Assembly: GCA_027422505.1 (NCBI GenBank)
Contig: JAPQWV010000001.1
Location: forward strand, 7,192,001 to 7,256,000
DNA from: Craterostigma plantagineum
Lineage: Eukaryota; Streptophyta; Magnoliopsida; Lamiales; Linderniaceae
Length of the DNA: 64,000 nucleotides
Direction of reading: 5' to 3'
Shown piece by piece: positions 46,136 through 56,931 of the stretch. The notes beneath the pieces are model-generated. The model saw only the letters and a list, made by a program, of their open reading frames with translations, searched no databases and was not told where the DNA came from. The translations under genes were made by a program, and so were the position numbers. Every line of letters starts with the position of its first letter. The first letter of the stretch is position 1.

Positions 46136-46667
46136 TTCTATCATTTACTCTAGGTTATTCTATTTTAGATAGAAACTCATAGTATCTCTACCTTAAGATA
46201 TTCATTTAGCCTTTAGAATATTTCTGTGAATCTTATAGATCCTTCCTTGAGCAAATCTCGTATCTTAGGAAGAAATTCGTAGATAGACATTCCTTCAGTC
46301 ATCCAGTTTATTTTAGGAATATCCGATCTCCTGGATCTGTCCTTGAATGTGATCAGGTTATTTTAGGAAGGAACTCGTAGATATCATTCCAGCCGTTCAG
46401 ATATTTTAGGGAACTCATTTATTTAAAATATATTCCTTTCAGCCCAGTCAAATCCCTTCCATAATTATGAGATCCTGTCAAATCAGCCCGATATCTCTGA
46501 CAGTTTTCCACTTTCCAACTTCGAAATTTCAAATTTCAAATTTCAAATCTCATCCTTATCTCTTCCTAAAATAAACCGACCCTATTCTTTAAATTCAAAA
46601 CCGTTCCTTATCATCATAAACTCATTCATCTTCTCCAAACCCCCTTTCAAACCGTAACTTCTGAAAA

Positions 46668-48206
46668 ATGGCTAAAACATCCACACCCAAGGCAGCCACC
46701 AAAGAGTCTTCAAGCCGAAAACGCAAGGAGCCCACGTCTGATGAGTCCCCACTTGAATCTCCTCCTAAATCCCCAGAACAAGCCTCAGCCTCATCGCCTT
46801 CTGCTCGCAAAACCCGTTCCAAAACGAAATCCACTGATAAGATTCCCTCTCCGGCCAAAACTGTCAAGAAGAAGAAGAAGAAGACAAAGAGATCCAGCCT
46901 CACTCCTACCGATACCCCCGCAAAGTCACCCGAACCAGAAAAGCCTGCCTCAAGTTCCGAGGTCCCCGACGAAGTTCCTAAGGAAACTCAGAAGTCGCCT
47001 CCACGATCCCCAAATCCTGAGAAAGCTCCATCACCACCTGAAAAAGCCCCTCCTTCTCCGCATTCAACCCCAAAACCTTCTGACATCCCACCTGTTGATC
47101 TGTCAAAGCCAAACGAAATTCCTGTTGAAGTCCTCTTTTTGGAGGAACGCAATCGAACCATCTACAAAAGTTTCAGCAAACGAGATATTGCCAGAGGACG
47201 GGGAGTTGCCTTCGACAACTTGCCTGAAGGGACGGTTATCACCTGGTTAAAGGATTTTGGATGGGAGCAGTTTCTCAGTATCAACATGCCCTACTATCCT
47301 GAGGTTGTCAAACTCTTTTATGCAAACTTCACCTATGAAGAGTTCGAAGGGAATATCATCATCCGCTCCTACATTCTCGGCCGCAAAATCGAATGGAACA
47401 CTAAGACTATGAATGCCATGCTGGGGGTTGCTGATGAGGTCCTCTGTCACTACGACATGAACGACTGGTGCCATGCCGATGAGTTCGATCTCAGTGATGT
47501 CCTTAGGACATTCTGGAATACCCGCACCAAACGTCGTTTTTCTGACGGAGAAGCCCTGAACAAGCTCCCTATCGACTTCTTCTTCCTGCACAAGTTGCTT
47601 AACATGACCCTCTGGAGTGCGAAAATAGGCAGTGGCGGCCACTCGACAACCATGAACTTCATGAGCACCTTCGCGGTATATATGATATCCCAGAATCGCA
47701 GATTCAACCTCGGGTATATAATCATGAAGCACATGATTCAGGCCATCGAGAGCAAGGACAAGGCGCTGCCCTATGGAATGCTGCTTACTCACATGTTCGA
47801 GTGCGAAGGTATCATTCTGCCGCCGGCTTGGGAAGACAGGGCTGTCCATGTAGTGGACCTTGTGACCCTTAAGCGCATGGGAATTCATCACTCTCAGAGT
47901 CAAGGTTGGTTCAAGGCAAAAGAGAACAGGTCTGTCGATAGTGCTCAGAAACGGTCTGCTGCGAAGGGAAAAGCAAAGGTCAAAAGCGACGAGGACGACG
48001 ACTACGAGGATGAGCTCAGCGTAGGGAAGGCAGGAATCTCAGTGTTGCGCCGCGATATCTCTGATATCAAGGCTGATAATCAAAAGCGCTTCCGCAAGCT
48101 CAAAGAGCAGTATACCGAGCTTTCACTGAAACTATCCAAGCTCTCAAAGCTCATCAAGAAGTCCCTCTCTAAGCCCGCAGATTCCGAGACCTCTTCAAGC
48201 CAGTAG
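46668..48206 (+). CDS. Sirevirus third ORF (putative plant transposon protein family)
   Basis: An open frame of 512 codons, starting at an ATG 0.5 kb after pol. Residues 1-150 are Lys/Ser/Pro-rich and low in complexity with several KKKKKK-type basic stretches. Residues about 160-420 form a globular domain with RNRTIYKSFSKRDI, PEVVKLFYANFTYEEFEG, IEWNTKTMNAMLGV and YGMLLTHMFECEGI, the pattern of the 'putative plant transposon protein' family (PF20167, from memory). The C-terminus is acidic (DEDDDYEDE), then a helical coiled-coil-like region (RRDISDIKADNQKRFRKLKE). In Sireviruses the ORF at this position has been called env-like. I see no signal peptide or membrane segment, so an envelope role is not supported here. 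Intact coding suggests recent selection. Confidence 0.8.
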   Translation: MAKTSTPKAATKESSSRKRKEPTSDESPLESPPKSPEQASASSPSARKTRSKTKSTDKIPSPAKTVKKKKKKTKRSSLTPTDTPAKSPEPEKPASSSEVPDEVPKETQKSPPRSPNPEKAPSPPEKAPPSPHSTPKPSDIPPVDLSKPNEIPVEVLFLEERNRTIYKSFSKRDIARGRGVAFDNLPEGTVITWLKDFGWEQFLSINMPYYPEVVKLFYANFTYEEFEGNIIIRSYILGRKIEWNTKTMNAMLGVADEVLCHYDMNDWCHADEFDLSDVLRTFWNTRTKRRFSDGEALNKLPIDFFFLHKLLNMTLWSAKIGSGGHSTTMNFMSTFAVYMISQNRRFNLGYIIMKHMIQAIESKDKALPYGMLLTHMFECEGIILPPAWEDRAVHVVDLVTLKRMGIHHSQSQGWFKAKENRSVDSAQKRSAAKGKAKVKSDEDDDYEDELSVGKAGISVLRRDISDIKADNQKRFRKLKEQYTELSLKLSKLSKLIKKSLSKPADSETSSSQ

Positions 48207-48289
48207 GCTGCCCTTCTAGTTCCTTTCTGCTCCTAGTTGCCCCTAGGATATTCCAGTATCGTTCAGTTTTTAGTTGATCCTCCCACCTT

Positions 48290-48901
48290 ATTTGATGATG
48301 AAGGGGGAGTAGTAGTAAGGTAAGTTTAGACGTTTAGCGTCTAAGTGTTTTAGTGGTAAGTGATGTATAGGGAGGCTCGTTGAACCCTAATATAATATTT
48401 TGCTGCTATTATGATATATCTTCTGTGCTTAACATCTTTTGCTCTGATCTTAGGATATATCATACGTTGATCTCATACTCTGATGCTTAACTGTGCTATT
48501 TGACTTGCGTAAAATTTCTTGATAAATGCTAAGTGCCTCCTGAGATGATTACATGACTGCTTGAACCATGCTTGGAAAATGTGCACTTAGGCAGGGGGGA
48601 GCACACTCACGGGTAATTTCAAAATTTTTAATACTCAGGATATAACATAGAAAAGAAAGGATATATCCGCACTTAGACAGGGGGAGCAAAATTAGTCCAA
48701 GATATATGTAGCATGTCATAGAGATAACTGCACTTAGGCAGGGGGAGCAAATATGTATCACATGCGATTAGGAAAATTTCATATGCTATGCTTTGAGATT
48801 ATGGTACACTTAGACATATGCGCTAGGACCTGCATTATCGAATATGCTTACTTGCTTCCGTGTTGCATCAATTACATGTCATCATCAAAAAGGGGGGAGA
48901 A
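48290..48901 (+). other. Repeated polypurine modules before the Sirevirus 3' LTR
   Basis: Copies: GATGAAGGGGGAGTAG (about 48296), CTTAGGCAGGGGGGAGCA (48586-48603), CTTAGACAGGGGGAGCA (about 48672), CTTAGGCAGGGGGAGCA (about 48734) and AAAAAGGGGGGAGAA (48887-48901) touching the LTR. Three share the longer frame TGCACTTAGGCAGGGGGAGC. Confidence 0.9.
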
Positions 48902-50566
48902 TGTTGACCTTTTTGGTCCATATATGTTAGAGAGTTTTGATGAACGATGTAATTGTAATGACATTAGGTCTATAAAATAAGCAATTCGATTTGGGACAAA
49001 TAAAATGTCTAAGTTCATGATAATATTCAACCATGCATTGTTTATGAGCTATAAAATCGATTAAGTGTTAAATATTTGAATTGCGTGTGATTCTGTGATG
49101 ATTTGATGGAACTAAGTGATCGCATGTTATAGACAGTCCATGAGATAGGATATATCGTACTGTGCTATATATGGAAATAATGCATGAGATATCCTACTGA
49201 GCTATATATGGAAAATATGCTGTTTATATATGGAAAGTGATATCCGTTGATACTAGTTCAATCCTGGACGAAAATCACTTATGCGATTCTTTGCATGCTT
49301 TACACTGAATTTAATGTGCAATATTAAATTGATACCTTTCCTTATGTTGATTGGAATATTATATTTAGGAAAGATGTGATTTGATTGACTTTCTGGATAA
49401 GATGTTATATGCTACAAACGGATGTGATCTCTGAATTAAGGAAAGGTTGACTATGATTGATAAATCGTATTAAGTATTCTCTTATATGATTTGTGTGTTA
49501 AACATGGTAATTATACTATGAATTATACATGGAAAACGTGCTGATGTGATGCTATCTTATGTGCTATACTTGGAGAGAAAATCTGGACTGACTCGTTCTA
49601 GAAACAGATAGCAGGGAATCTCTTATGGAAAGTTCTGATATGGTAGTTATATGCGAAATGCTTGAATATGCTTGAGAACGAAATTGACCTTTCTATATGG
49701 AATATAATCATGCGTAAATATGCTATATGACCGTTGTGATGATTTATTAAGAGCATGATTTCTATGGTATGATTGCATGGAAACTATGCTTGATTAGGTA
49801 ATTATTGTTTGATATGATTTTCCATGAGAAGTGCTATTTGAAAAGTATTATATATGAGCTGCACTTCAGACTCTCGAGGTATTTAGATTTTGCGAACCTA
49901 CGAACATAAGCGTACGAGAGAAAACTGAGCAGAAAGATACTAAGAAATTCCTGAGCCTTCCACTTGTGATAGCTTTCTGCTCACCTGAGCTCTAACTTGC
50001 GAACTGAGCGAGTGATTCATCTTGTTATTCCATCATCCCTGCCATACATTCTGTCTTCGGACGTGAGCAATACCAAGGAGGCAAGGTCGACGCTTACGCA
50101 CACGTGAAGGGAAGGACAAGTCCGGGGGCCCTTCGGTAGCGAGCTGTGTCTGTCGGGATCAAGGAGATTCCGAGGAACGAAACTCGGCGTGTGGTAACCT
50201 AGCAGTAACTAGTGTTCGACTTGTTTCGGTTGTGTATTGGGCTAACCAATCAATTTTGTATCCAGCTACGGTGCATTATAGTGATTGGTTAAACTCTTGG
50301 GAAGCAAATCCCAAGGAGAGGAGTAAACCCCAGTTGGGGATATAACCTCTTTAAAAATCCTGTCTCGCATTTACTTTTCAGTTATTCCTTTATCGCTGTG
50401 AGACAGACCCGACGCACATCCGACGTTACTAGGATATATCAGGCGTACTCGTCACAAACATTAGTAGGCATATCTAAGTCACCACACTTAGTATTTGTGA
50501 AAAGAAGCAAAAATTTATATAGGCCTAATTCACCCCCCCCCCCTCTTATGCACATTTATATCTTCA
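48902..50566 (+). repeat. 3' LTR of the Sirevirus
   Basis: 1665 bp. Differs from the 5' LTR by scattered substitutions and a few small indels, and the TATA box is changed to TTTAAAAA (about 50352). A C-run near the end is longer (12 versus 7). Confidence 0.92.
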
Positions 50567-50571
50567 AGAAC

Positions 50572-52184
50572 CTTGTCAGATGGATGTCCTAATCTTCTAT
50601 GCATAAGATCAAATGTCAGCTTATTCAGCAAAACAGTTTTATTCTCAACTGAACTAAAAGAAATAGAAGCTGCCTGGAGAATGTATAAGCCATCAGCCTT
50701 TTTACCCCTGCCAATCACTTGTTGGGAAGGACCCTGCACTTCGAAGCTGTCAGACTCAAAGAGAAACCTACACTTCATTCTATCAGCTAAATAACTCACA
50801 GATATCAAATTGAAGTGGAATTGAGGAATAAATAATACATCAGTTAATGTGATGTGCTCATTTATCTTAGCAGAGCCAGTCCTATGCACTCTGATGACTG
50901 AATTATCAGGCAATATCACATTTGAAGGTTCTATATCTGTAAAATTCACAAGCAAATTCTTATTACCACTAACATGCCTCGTTGCACCAGAATCTATCAA
51001 CCAATATCTTGAATTAGAACACTTTGGCAGGTTAAAAGAAAGGCACATACTTGCTGCCTTGTCTAAGTGCAACCCTGATTCCCCATCTTCTGCTAGCATG
51101 TTAACAGCTGATTGGCTAAAGAGTGCCTTCAGACTTAGTAGCTGTGAGGGAGTCATCTGTAGCTGAATTAGTGATTCCCCTGCTGAAGAGAATCCTAAGC
51201 ATGTCTGTGAATCTTGTTGTAGCCCTCTATTTGCAGCATCCACCATAGTATAGTTTATTCTTGCTCCTTCTGATTTCTGAAACTGCCTGAAGCCCGGGGG
51301 AAACCATGTATTTGGTAACAAGATTCAATATTATGGCCTCTCTTATTGCAATGTGTGCATACTGGTTTAGCTGTTTCTCTCCACTGATTGTGTGGCATCT
51401 TTCTTGCATGATCTTGATCACTCTTCAGTGCCATCATAACCATGCTGTGAATTTGACATCTCCATTTCGAGGCATTCCTGCACCCATTTCCCTCTATTTT
51501 CTTCTTGAATAAGAAGGGAAAATACATTGTTAATCGATGGAAGTGGATCCATCAACAAAATCTGGCCCCTTATCTGTGAGAAAGAATCATTAAGCCCCAT
51601 CAAGAATGTGAGGACATAGTCCTCATCCTGGTATGCCTTGATCTCCTTATTGCTCTCACAGGTACATGAAGTGATCGGCTTGTAATTCAACAGTTCATCC
51701 CACAGTGTTTTAAGTCTGGTAAAATAGGTAGCAATCGGATTTGTTCCCTGCGATAAATTGATCAATTTCTTTTTCAGCTGGAAAATCCTAGGTCTATTCG
51801 TCTGCCCAAACCTTTCTTGAAGGTCGACCCAGACGTTGCCGAGGCGCTGTAGAGAATGCTTGCCAAGATGTCTTTGGTCATTGAATTTATGATCCATGAA
51901 ATTACGACATTATTATTTCTTCTCCACGCAGTCATTTGATTCTTTGGATTGACCGAGTTCTGTGCATCTACCACAGGTGCCTTGAATTCCCCATTGACGA
52001 AGCCCTCTTTATTTCGTCCAATGAGCGCTATCCTCATCGCTCGACTCCACGTCGCGTAACTGTCTCCGTTCAATTACTCATGAACAAGGAGCTGTCCCGA
52101 GGTATCATTGTTGTTCAAGAAGTAGGGGTCATTGATGAGCATAGTCGCATTCGTTGTTGAAGAAGTTGGTAAGCTTTCTGCCAT
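50572..52184 (-). pseudogene. Outer copia gag, protease and integrase N-terminus
   Basis: From an ATG at 52184 downward: gag start (MAESLPTSS, a stop in VHE*LNGDSYATWSRAM near 52080), core (SWIINSMTKDI about 51900, LINLSQGTNPIATYFTRLK about 51730), zinc knuckle CTHCNKRGHNIESCYQ (about 51340). Protease follows with YWLIDSGATRHVSGN (about 51000), VLFIPQFHFNLISVS and the integrase zinc finger MHRRLGHPSD (about 50610). Frames change near 51780, 51420 and 51250. It stops at the Sirevirus insertion and continues at 39528 on the other side. Confidence 0.88.
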
Positions 52185-52260
52185 AGTTGCCGATCAGCCA
52201 AGGTCTGAATTGAGTATTCTGATCTTGAGTGTTAAGCGCAGAGAATACTCTCTGATACCA

Positions 52261-52667
52261 TATGAAAAATGTATCTGAGAATGCGAGTAACACAGTGATT
52301 TAACGTGGTTCGAATTCTTCTTGAATCCTACATCCACGATCGGAACATAAATCTTTTATTGATCACAGAAAAATACAGAGGAACTTTTAGAGACTTGATG
52401 AAGAAGATGACACCTACATACATCACGCTATATACACTGTTTTAACACTTGTAAGTCGTTATAACGGCCAAATTGACTTAAGTGTATAAAACGCGAGTGG
52501 CTCCATCGGCTTAGTATGTCAGCCCGCCTCATAGGTAGAACGCGCCTTTATAATGTTATCCACGTTTTTAAAATCTGAAGTCTTCATATAGTGAAGTCTC
52601 GAGCTATTTGAGCTGTGTCTGCTTTTCTTCTGTGAATTCTCCAAATTCCTCATGTCATTCTTCAATA
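52261..52667 (-). repeat. 5' LTR of the outer copia element
   Basis: 407 bp, mate of 37283-37689. On the minus strand its end CATA is followed without gap by the primer site TGGTATCAGAGAG (to 52248). Confidence 0.9.
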
Positions 52668-52672
52668 GCGTA

Positions 52673-55321
52673 CAAGAGACCCTATTTTTACTTAGTTTGG
52701 AATTTGGATAAGCTTAATGTCAGTTTCATAAATAGCATTTTCTATCGAAAAATACGGAAGTATATACGAACTAAACTTGCATGCAAAAGAAATTAAAAAA
52801 TAGTACATGTGGATTTCGTTCTGATGCGTGAAAGTGATGTACCATGAAATTTGATACGCGGAGCAAAGTTGGCCGCATGCAAGAAAAGAAATAGAAAAAA
52901 TAAAAAAGTAACACCAGAAAAAATAAAGTCGAGAAACTTATACTGCCCGCGAGAATCTAGAAATTCCATAGTAAGATATGAGTACACATTATTACAGTAC
53001 TATATATTGTCGATGACAAAAGTATAAGTGCCCGCCCATTCATCACACATCATTTTCTGCTCTGCTCTCCCTCTCACACCATGAACATAAACTGGTCAAG
53101 AAAAAAAGTCATGGATCACATAGCCCTCAGCTTTTATATTTTCATTTTTACCCCCCTCAACTTTTCATATCATTTCGTTTTCAGTTAAAATTAAAAAGAT
53201 CTATTTATTAGTTTCTCGGTTACCGTAGCACGCTTGGTCAGGTGTATATTTTCTAATAAATGTGTATTTATTTAAATACACGGCAATCATAACATAGTAT
53301 ATTGGTTCTCTTGTATTTTATTTTGATTATTGTATTTGATAAATGTAAAGATATGTCACTAACTTCATGTGGGAAGAAATTTACGTCTCCGACCATTTTT
53401 CAAGATAAAATAAGCTGAAAAAACACAACTTGACAGTATTCTATGTATGCAGCCAAATAGATGGAATATATTTCGCATCGACATCCATGCGTCATTTTGG
53501 CTTATTTTATCTATTTGCAATTATTAAATATCGTCATCCAAAAACGTATAGATCAGCTTTCAATACATTCAAGAAAATAAATATTTGTAGGAATATGAGG
53601 GAAAGAATGGTTCACTGTGTGCCTTACAAACGAGAGTTTTGCCTGCCTGTCTATTTATGGACCAAAGTCTTATAATTGGACTGTCTCGAACAAGATATTT
53701 GCAAACTAAAATTAAAATAAAATAACGACGTTTGTGCGGTCACTTTCTTGTTTCCTTTCTCAATCAAACTTCGTTTTCGAAGCTTTAGTTCTCAAATCAA
53801 GCATTCACACTGATATGACGATGCATGATTGGATTTGATTTATTATTGTATTCTAAATAAACATTATTATGAATGGTTGCTTAGATGCTTATAGGTTAAT
53901 CACATTTTATTATACTCCATCCTCATGGATGGCTCGCTATTCGCTAATTTAGACATTTTATTAATGTTTTTCTTTTTTTTTTTGTGCGTGAAGTTCCTCA
54001 ATGATCGAGCGAAAAGCATGGGACACTACGTTTGACCAGCTTTACCCATGTTTGACCGGGTAGTGGATTTGCTTTAATATCGTACGTGGCGTTAAATTTT
54101 GTGAAAAAATGTTTTCATAGCTAAAACACAAAAAATAATCTCTAGTTAATTATTAACATACATCATTCGTTCTTCAAATTACTAGGAGTTTTGAGGCCGA
54201 TTTATTAGGTTCTTTGGTTTTTATTAGTAAGTTGAAAACTTGTATTCTTTCGTTTTTCCGTTTTGATTTTTGTTTGTTTTATTCTCTCCGGATAATAGAG
54301 GTAACTTCCTAATAATTGATTATTAATCATTTTCGAAAAGATTAAAAGCAGATATGAAATAAATTTAAATCCATTCACATACACACACACACACACATAT
54401 TATTGCAATTTTATTGTAAAAACAAAACGCTACGAAATTAAATTGATATATACATATATATTGCAGGTTTTTGAAGGAATTAATCATTACATGGATAATT
54501 GAGTGATTTTCAGGCACACGCACAAGTAAAAGCTTAACAATGTAAAGCATCAATGTCGCAACACAGAAACTGTAATTATTGGCAATCATGAATCTTCTTT
54601 TATTTATATTAAATGATCTTATTCTATTCTTGATGTAAGTGATGACAAATTGAAGGCATAAGTTTCGGAGAATAATGGGTAGGTTTGAATTCCTCGTAAT
54701 CATTATTGTTAAAGATTACTACTTATTACATATCTTTGTCGGATCTTGATTGTTTTGATTACAATTTAAATTTGATTGTATGTATATGACTCTTTCTTTT
54801 TTTTTTTAAAAAATATTTTTGCAGGCGAATTTCCAACCTCGTATGTTAAGTTACAACACTCTTAAAGAAATATTTGTAAGCTAGTGGTTTCAGATTTCCG
54901 CATGTACTTTACAATATATGTGACAATGAGTATATTCAGATTTGGAGTTTTCACGTAAAATCATTGTGTTTATCACATTATTATTATTATGATTATTATT
55001 ATTAATCTTACAAGTATTAATAAAAAAATAATTTACCATCCAATAAGTCGAATATCCAAAATTTTAAACATATAATTAATTTACCATCCTATATTGTAAA
55101 GGTAGCCTAAGGCTTGAGATCTTCTGTTGCACCAACCACATAAAGCGTTTCCTCACCACTTCACAAGAAATACAAAATACAATTGAGGCAAGAAAAAAAA
55201 AGACAAACTTTCTTCCCCCATCTCTCTTTTCCCCCCCTAATTATCAAACATTAATTCAATCTCTAACCTCACTTTTTCTTTCTCTCCTCACTTCTGCAGA
55301 TCTACAAAGGAAGCACAAAAG
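52673..55321. other. Long AT-rich intergenic region before the Dof gene
   Basis: No coding region or known element recognised. A (CA)n microsatellite is at about 54378-54397. The last 150 bp are CT-rich (CTCTCTTTTCCCCCCC) and look like promoter and 5' UTR of the Dof gene; TTCTGCAG at 55293-55300 may be a 3' splice site of a leader intron. Confidence 0.5.
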
Positions 55322-56164
55322 ATGATCCAAGAACTGTTCGAAGGAAACAATATTAGCCTCATCAATGAAGAAAGATCAAAGCTTTCGCGTAAAGACACAA
55401 ACCCCAACTGCATATCATCACTCTTTGAACAAAACCCACCATCACATTCACATTCCACAACCTCTAACAACAACAACAACTCTTCCCACAACACCACTTC
55501 CTCGTCGAACCCTAATTCCTCGAAAAACCTAAGATGTCCACGCTGCGACTCTTCGAACACGAAATTCTGTTACTACAACAACTACAACCTCACTCAGCCT
55601 CGTCACTTCTGCAAGACTTGTCGCAGATATTGGACAAAAGGAGGGTCTTTGAGAAACGTACCGATAGGCGGAGGATGCAGAAAGAACAAAAACCCTAATT
55701 TGTCCGTCGCAAATAAGTCCACGTCAGCATCCGGGAAGTTGATCAAAGCAATATCGCCTGAGATTGGAATGTTGAGTTCATCATCGCCATCATTGCCAGG
55801 GCTGTTTATGTGTGGATTTCATCAGCAATACGTCGATCACTACCAAAACCCTATAATGTGGGCTACTGCTTCTTCACATAGCTCTCATTTGCTGCCTTTA
55901 CTAGGAGCAAATCAGAACTATAACCCTAACCCTAATCATAATCTTCTTGCAACGCACTCACAGTTTGGGATGAACCTTCCTTTATTACTACACACTTCTC
56001 CATCAGTTGGGCTGTCGAGTATCCGAAATAACCAGCAAGATGTTCAACCTCAAGCTGGCCATGGTAATGGAATCATACTCGGTGAAGTTCAGAATAAAGA
56101 TGGGCTTGAAGTACTGTACAAAAAATTCGATCTTCTGATGATAACAGCAACGATGCTCATGTGA
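55322..56164 (+). CDS. Dof-type zinc-finger transcription factor
   Basis: A single open frame of 280 codons. The Dof domain (residues about 70-120) is canonical: [37 protein letters not shown] and PIGGGCRK, with the CX2C-X21-CX2C zinc finger complete. Dof proteins are plant nuclear factors that bind AAAG cores. Upstream is a Ser/Asn-rich linker; downstream is an Asn/His/Ser-rich, probably regulatory region. The first ATG follows a CT-rich leader. The last codons ([14 protein letters not shown]) look unnatural: one extra base in the A6 run at 56120-56125 would open a further frame to 56274 with Asn/Ser-rich, Dof-like sequence ([10 protein letters not shown] ... FFTFTDSTKF). The gene is therefore either frameshifted at its end or affected by an assembly error. 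Which Dof subgroup it belongs to was not decided. Confidence 0.93.
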   Translation: MIQELFEGNNISLINEERSKLSRKDTNPNCISSLFEQNPPSHSHSTTSNNNNNSSHNTTSSSNPNSSKNLRCPRCDSSNTKFCYYNNYNLTQPRHFCKTCRRYWTKGGSLRNVPIGGGCRKNKNPNLSVANKSTSASGKLIKAISPEIGMLSSSSPSLPGLFMCGFHQQYVDHYQNPIMWATASSHSSHLLPLLGANQNYNPNPNHNLLATHSQFGMNLPLLLHTSPSVGLSSIRNNQQDVQPQAGHGNGIILGEVQNKDGLEVLYKKFDLLMITATMLM

Positions 56165-56931
56165 GTACTCTAGGAAATGCATCGTCTTCAAATTTTTCTT
56201 CAGCTGGGATTACTAATGCATCATCAGGTGAATTCTTCACCTTCACTGACAGCACTAAATTCGCCTACTACTAGTGGTGTATGATTTGGTAATTTGATGT
56301 AGTTCAGTTAAGTTTTCTATGTTTCTGCTTATTTCGTGTGTTGTTTATATCATTTGGGGTGTAATATGGTATATATGAATATGAGCAACTCAGCTACTAT
56401 TGCCGTTGGTAATATTTTAGTTCTAAGGGTGTGGATTTTAAGTTCTTTTTATTCTTGGTTATATATTTAGTCTTAAAATAATCACTTTTAGAAAGGAATT
56501 TTCCTCAACGGATACGTGTTAAAACAGGTTAGAAGGATTAGCCTCGCTGGCGTTTTCACATAACGACTAACGATTAGATAAAATTGAGACTAACTTAGTC
56601 TTAGTATAGAGCATAATCGAAGTATGGAGACTACAATAAACAATGTGTGATGTGAGGAGGATTTAGTCATAGAGTAAAAAAAAATTGAAAACTTCATGGA
56701 TCTTGATTTTAGATTAAAAAAAAAGGGAGCTTCACGTGTCAGGTCCCATCTAATTTTTAATATAGAGCCCGGACCCATGTCAGAAATAATATAATTTTAA
56801 GGACCCAATTCAGAATTTAACATAGAATAAGGTTGACTGACGAAAATACCCCAGCGCGCATGTTCTGTTATCAGTATCACATAACAGGAACTGTTACATG
56901 AAGTGGTACTGTAGACCCATGAAGTGGTACT
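56165..56931. other. 3' flank of the Dof gene
   Basis: Contains the alternative C-terminal frame (to 56274) and presumably the 3' UTR; beyond about 56500 nothing recognisable. GAAGTGGTACT occurs twice just before the Athila LTR (56900-56931). Confidence 0.4.

Larger units (their letters stand above)
39534..50566 (+). mobile_element. Sirevirus (Ty1/copia), about 11 kb, nested
   Basis: LTRs at 39534-41204 and 48902-50566, TGTTGACC...TATCTTCA, flanked by AGAAC (39529-39533 and 50567-50571), inserted in the integrase gene of the outer copia element. Order: LTR, primer site TGGTATCAGAGCGGG (41207-41221), gag, pol (protease, integrase, RT, RNase H), third ORF, repeated polypurine modules, LTR. Large size, an extra ORF after pol and multiplied polypurine motifs are hallmarks of Sireviruses. 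LTRs differ at roughly 20 sites including small indels, so the insertion is recent. Confidence 0.93.
37283..52667 (-). mobile_element. Outer Ty1/copia element with TA...TA ends, RT-deleted
   Basis: Two LTRs of 407 bp each (37283-37689 and 52261-52667) with about two dozen mismatches by eye, flanked by the 5-bp duplication GCGTA (37278-37282 and 52668-52672). Without the Sirevirus inside (39534-50566) it is about 4.3 kb. Order on the minus strand: LTR, primer site (TGGTATCAGAG abutting the LTR), gag, protease, integrase, a short end of reverse transcriptase, RNase H, polypurine tract (TTGCGGGGGGC), LTR. The core of the reverse transcriptase is missing, so the copy cannot be autonomous. Confidence 0.9.

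Noticed and set aside
47247..47903. Minus-strand open frame of 218 codons opposite the Sirevirus third ORF
   Set aside because: Shadow of the real plus-strand ORF, which has a recognisable domain and extends beyond it on both sides.
55288..55560. Minus-strand frame opposite the Dof gene start
   Set aside because: Antisense of Ser/Asn codons; no independent evidence.
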